Assembly: GCA_030594645.1 (NCBI GenBank)
Contig: JAUVEU010000014.1
Span: 1 to 54,524 of the forward strand
Origin: Candidatus Aegiribacteria sp.
GTDB taxonomy: Bacteria; Fermentibacterota; Fermentibacteria; Fermentibacterales; JCC-6
DNA length: 54,524 nt
Direction of reading: 5' to 3'
This document shows positions 54,227-54,524 of this stretch, piece after piece; the stretch's first letter is position 1, and the number at the start of each line of letters is the position of its first letter. Both the position numbers and the translations under genes were made by a program. A model generated the notes under the pieces. The model was given only the letters and a program-made list of their open reading frames with translations. It made no database searches and was not told the DNA's origin.

Positions 54227-54280
54227 TGACTTCATAAACGATAGTAAGCATAACTGAAAACAGGGGAGGGGTAGAGGAGA
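54227..54280 (+). repeat. Duplicated leader element, copy 2
   Basis: TGACTTCATAAACGATAG onward, matching 53306-53358. Preceded by T, giving TTGACT-N17-CATAAC as a possible promoter. It ends nine bases before the lipoprotein ATG and supplies its purine-rich ribosome binding region. Confidence 0.75.
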
Positions 54281-54288
54281 AGAGCAGA

Positions 54289-54524
54289 ATGCTTCGATTA
54301 ATCAGTATTCTATTGATTCCATTCATTGTATTGACCGCCTGTGTTGATACGGGCCAGAACGTAACGCAGCCCGTAACAGGGCACAGTTCAGGCTGGCACG
54401 ATGGCAGTAGCGCTGAGGAAATCTGTCATGAATATATGGAGCTGCTGGGAGACGCTCAGACTTTGCACTACGCGTGGCATAGTGAATATGCGGATAATAT
54501 TGAAGATCTTCAGGAGTTTCTTCA
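54289..54524 (+). CDS. Lipoprotein, 3' end cut by window edge
   Basis: ATG at 54289, frame open to the window end (78 codons visible). Signal MLRLISILLIPFIVLTAC with a lipobox at Cys 18. The mature part starts polar and contains a helical EEICHEYMELLGDAQTLHY segment. GGGGAGGGG and GAGGAGA lie upstream. Function not recognised. Shares its leader with the preceding gene. Confidence 0.72.
   Translation, partial: MLRLISILLIPFIVLTACVDTGQNVTQPVTGHSSGWHDGSSAEEICHEYMELLGDAQTLHYAWHSEYADNIEDLQEFL

Overview
This 54.5 kb window looks like chromosome from an uncultured, diderm, FCB-group bacterium (Bacteroidetes/Fibrobacteres/candidate-phylum side). Several things point there. Four secreted proteins end in a FlgD-like type IX secretion (T9SS) sorting domain, one of them a gingipain-type C25 protease. 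A receiver-PglZ response regulator of PorX type sits beside a histidine kinase. There is also a DUF3098-like membrane protein, and folP and cdaA are neighbours. A candidate phylum such as Fermentibacterota/Aegiribacteria would fit, but that is a guess and no taxonomic marker here settles it.

Layout. 1-6.7 kb: a dense + strand operon of PorY-like kinase (cut by the left edge), PorX-like regulator, tsaE, tsaB, a RimI-purine nucleoside phosphorylase fusion, folC and a small membrane protein. 6.7-13.7 kb: a formylglycine-generating-enzyme-like lipoprotein, a T9SS propeller protein and a 1500-residue secreted protein with a transglutaminase-like triad. 13.7-15.8 kb: tRNA-Val, an uncharacterised 595-aa protein and tRNA-Met. 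15.8-18.6 kb: two tandem small cassettes anchored at the 3' end of tRNA-Met. Each starts with the same 45-bp repeat, ends with the same roughly 57-bp tail, has its own phased palindromic operator array and carries a nucleotidyltransferase-type toxin-antitoxin-like pair (decayed in the first, intact MNT/HEPN in the second). 18.8-24.2 kb: three T9SS cargo proteins including the C25 protease. 24.2-26.1 kb: a serpin and a lipoprotein, both on the minus strand.

26.2-29.3 kb is a minus-strand ArsR-controlled redox/permease operon (arsR, ArsP-like permease, mini-thioredoxin, periplasmic thioredoxin, CcdA) with a visible palindromic operator over its promoter. 29.4-31.3 kb is an APC permease fused to a PTS EIIA domain. 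31.4-38.3 kb is a housekeeping operon: tilS, hpt, ftsH, folE, folP, cdaA and a degenerate polyprenyl-synthase-like gene. 38.3-39.6 kb is a RAYT (Y1 transposase) element bounded by matching inverted ends that sit exactly between two convergent host stops. 39.6-43.3 kb holds priA and an MTA/SAH-type deaminase. 43.4-50.3 kb holds a catalytic/non-catalytic M16 pair, a lipoprotein and an asymmetric heterodimeric ABC exporter. 50.3-53.2 kb holds a DUF1566 protein converging on a radical SAM / flavoprotein / cysteine-hydrolase operon. The right edge has two secreted-protein genes sharing a duplicated 53-bp leader; the second is cut by the window end.

The most unusual structure is the tandem cassette array at 15.83-18.60 kb. 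Next come the RAYT element with its host-gene junctions, the predicted pseudoenzyme beside cdaA, and the duplicated leader at the right edge. All functional calls rest on motifs read by eye; no database search was possible.
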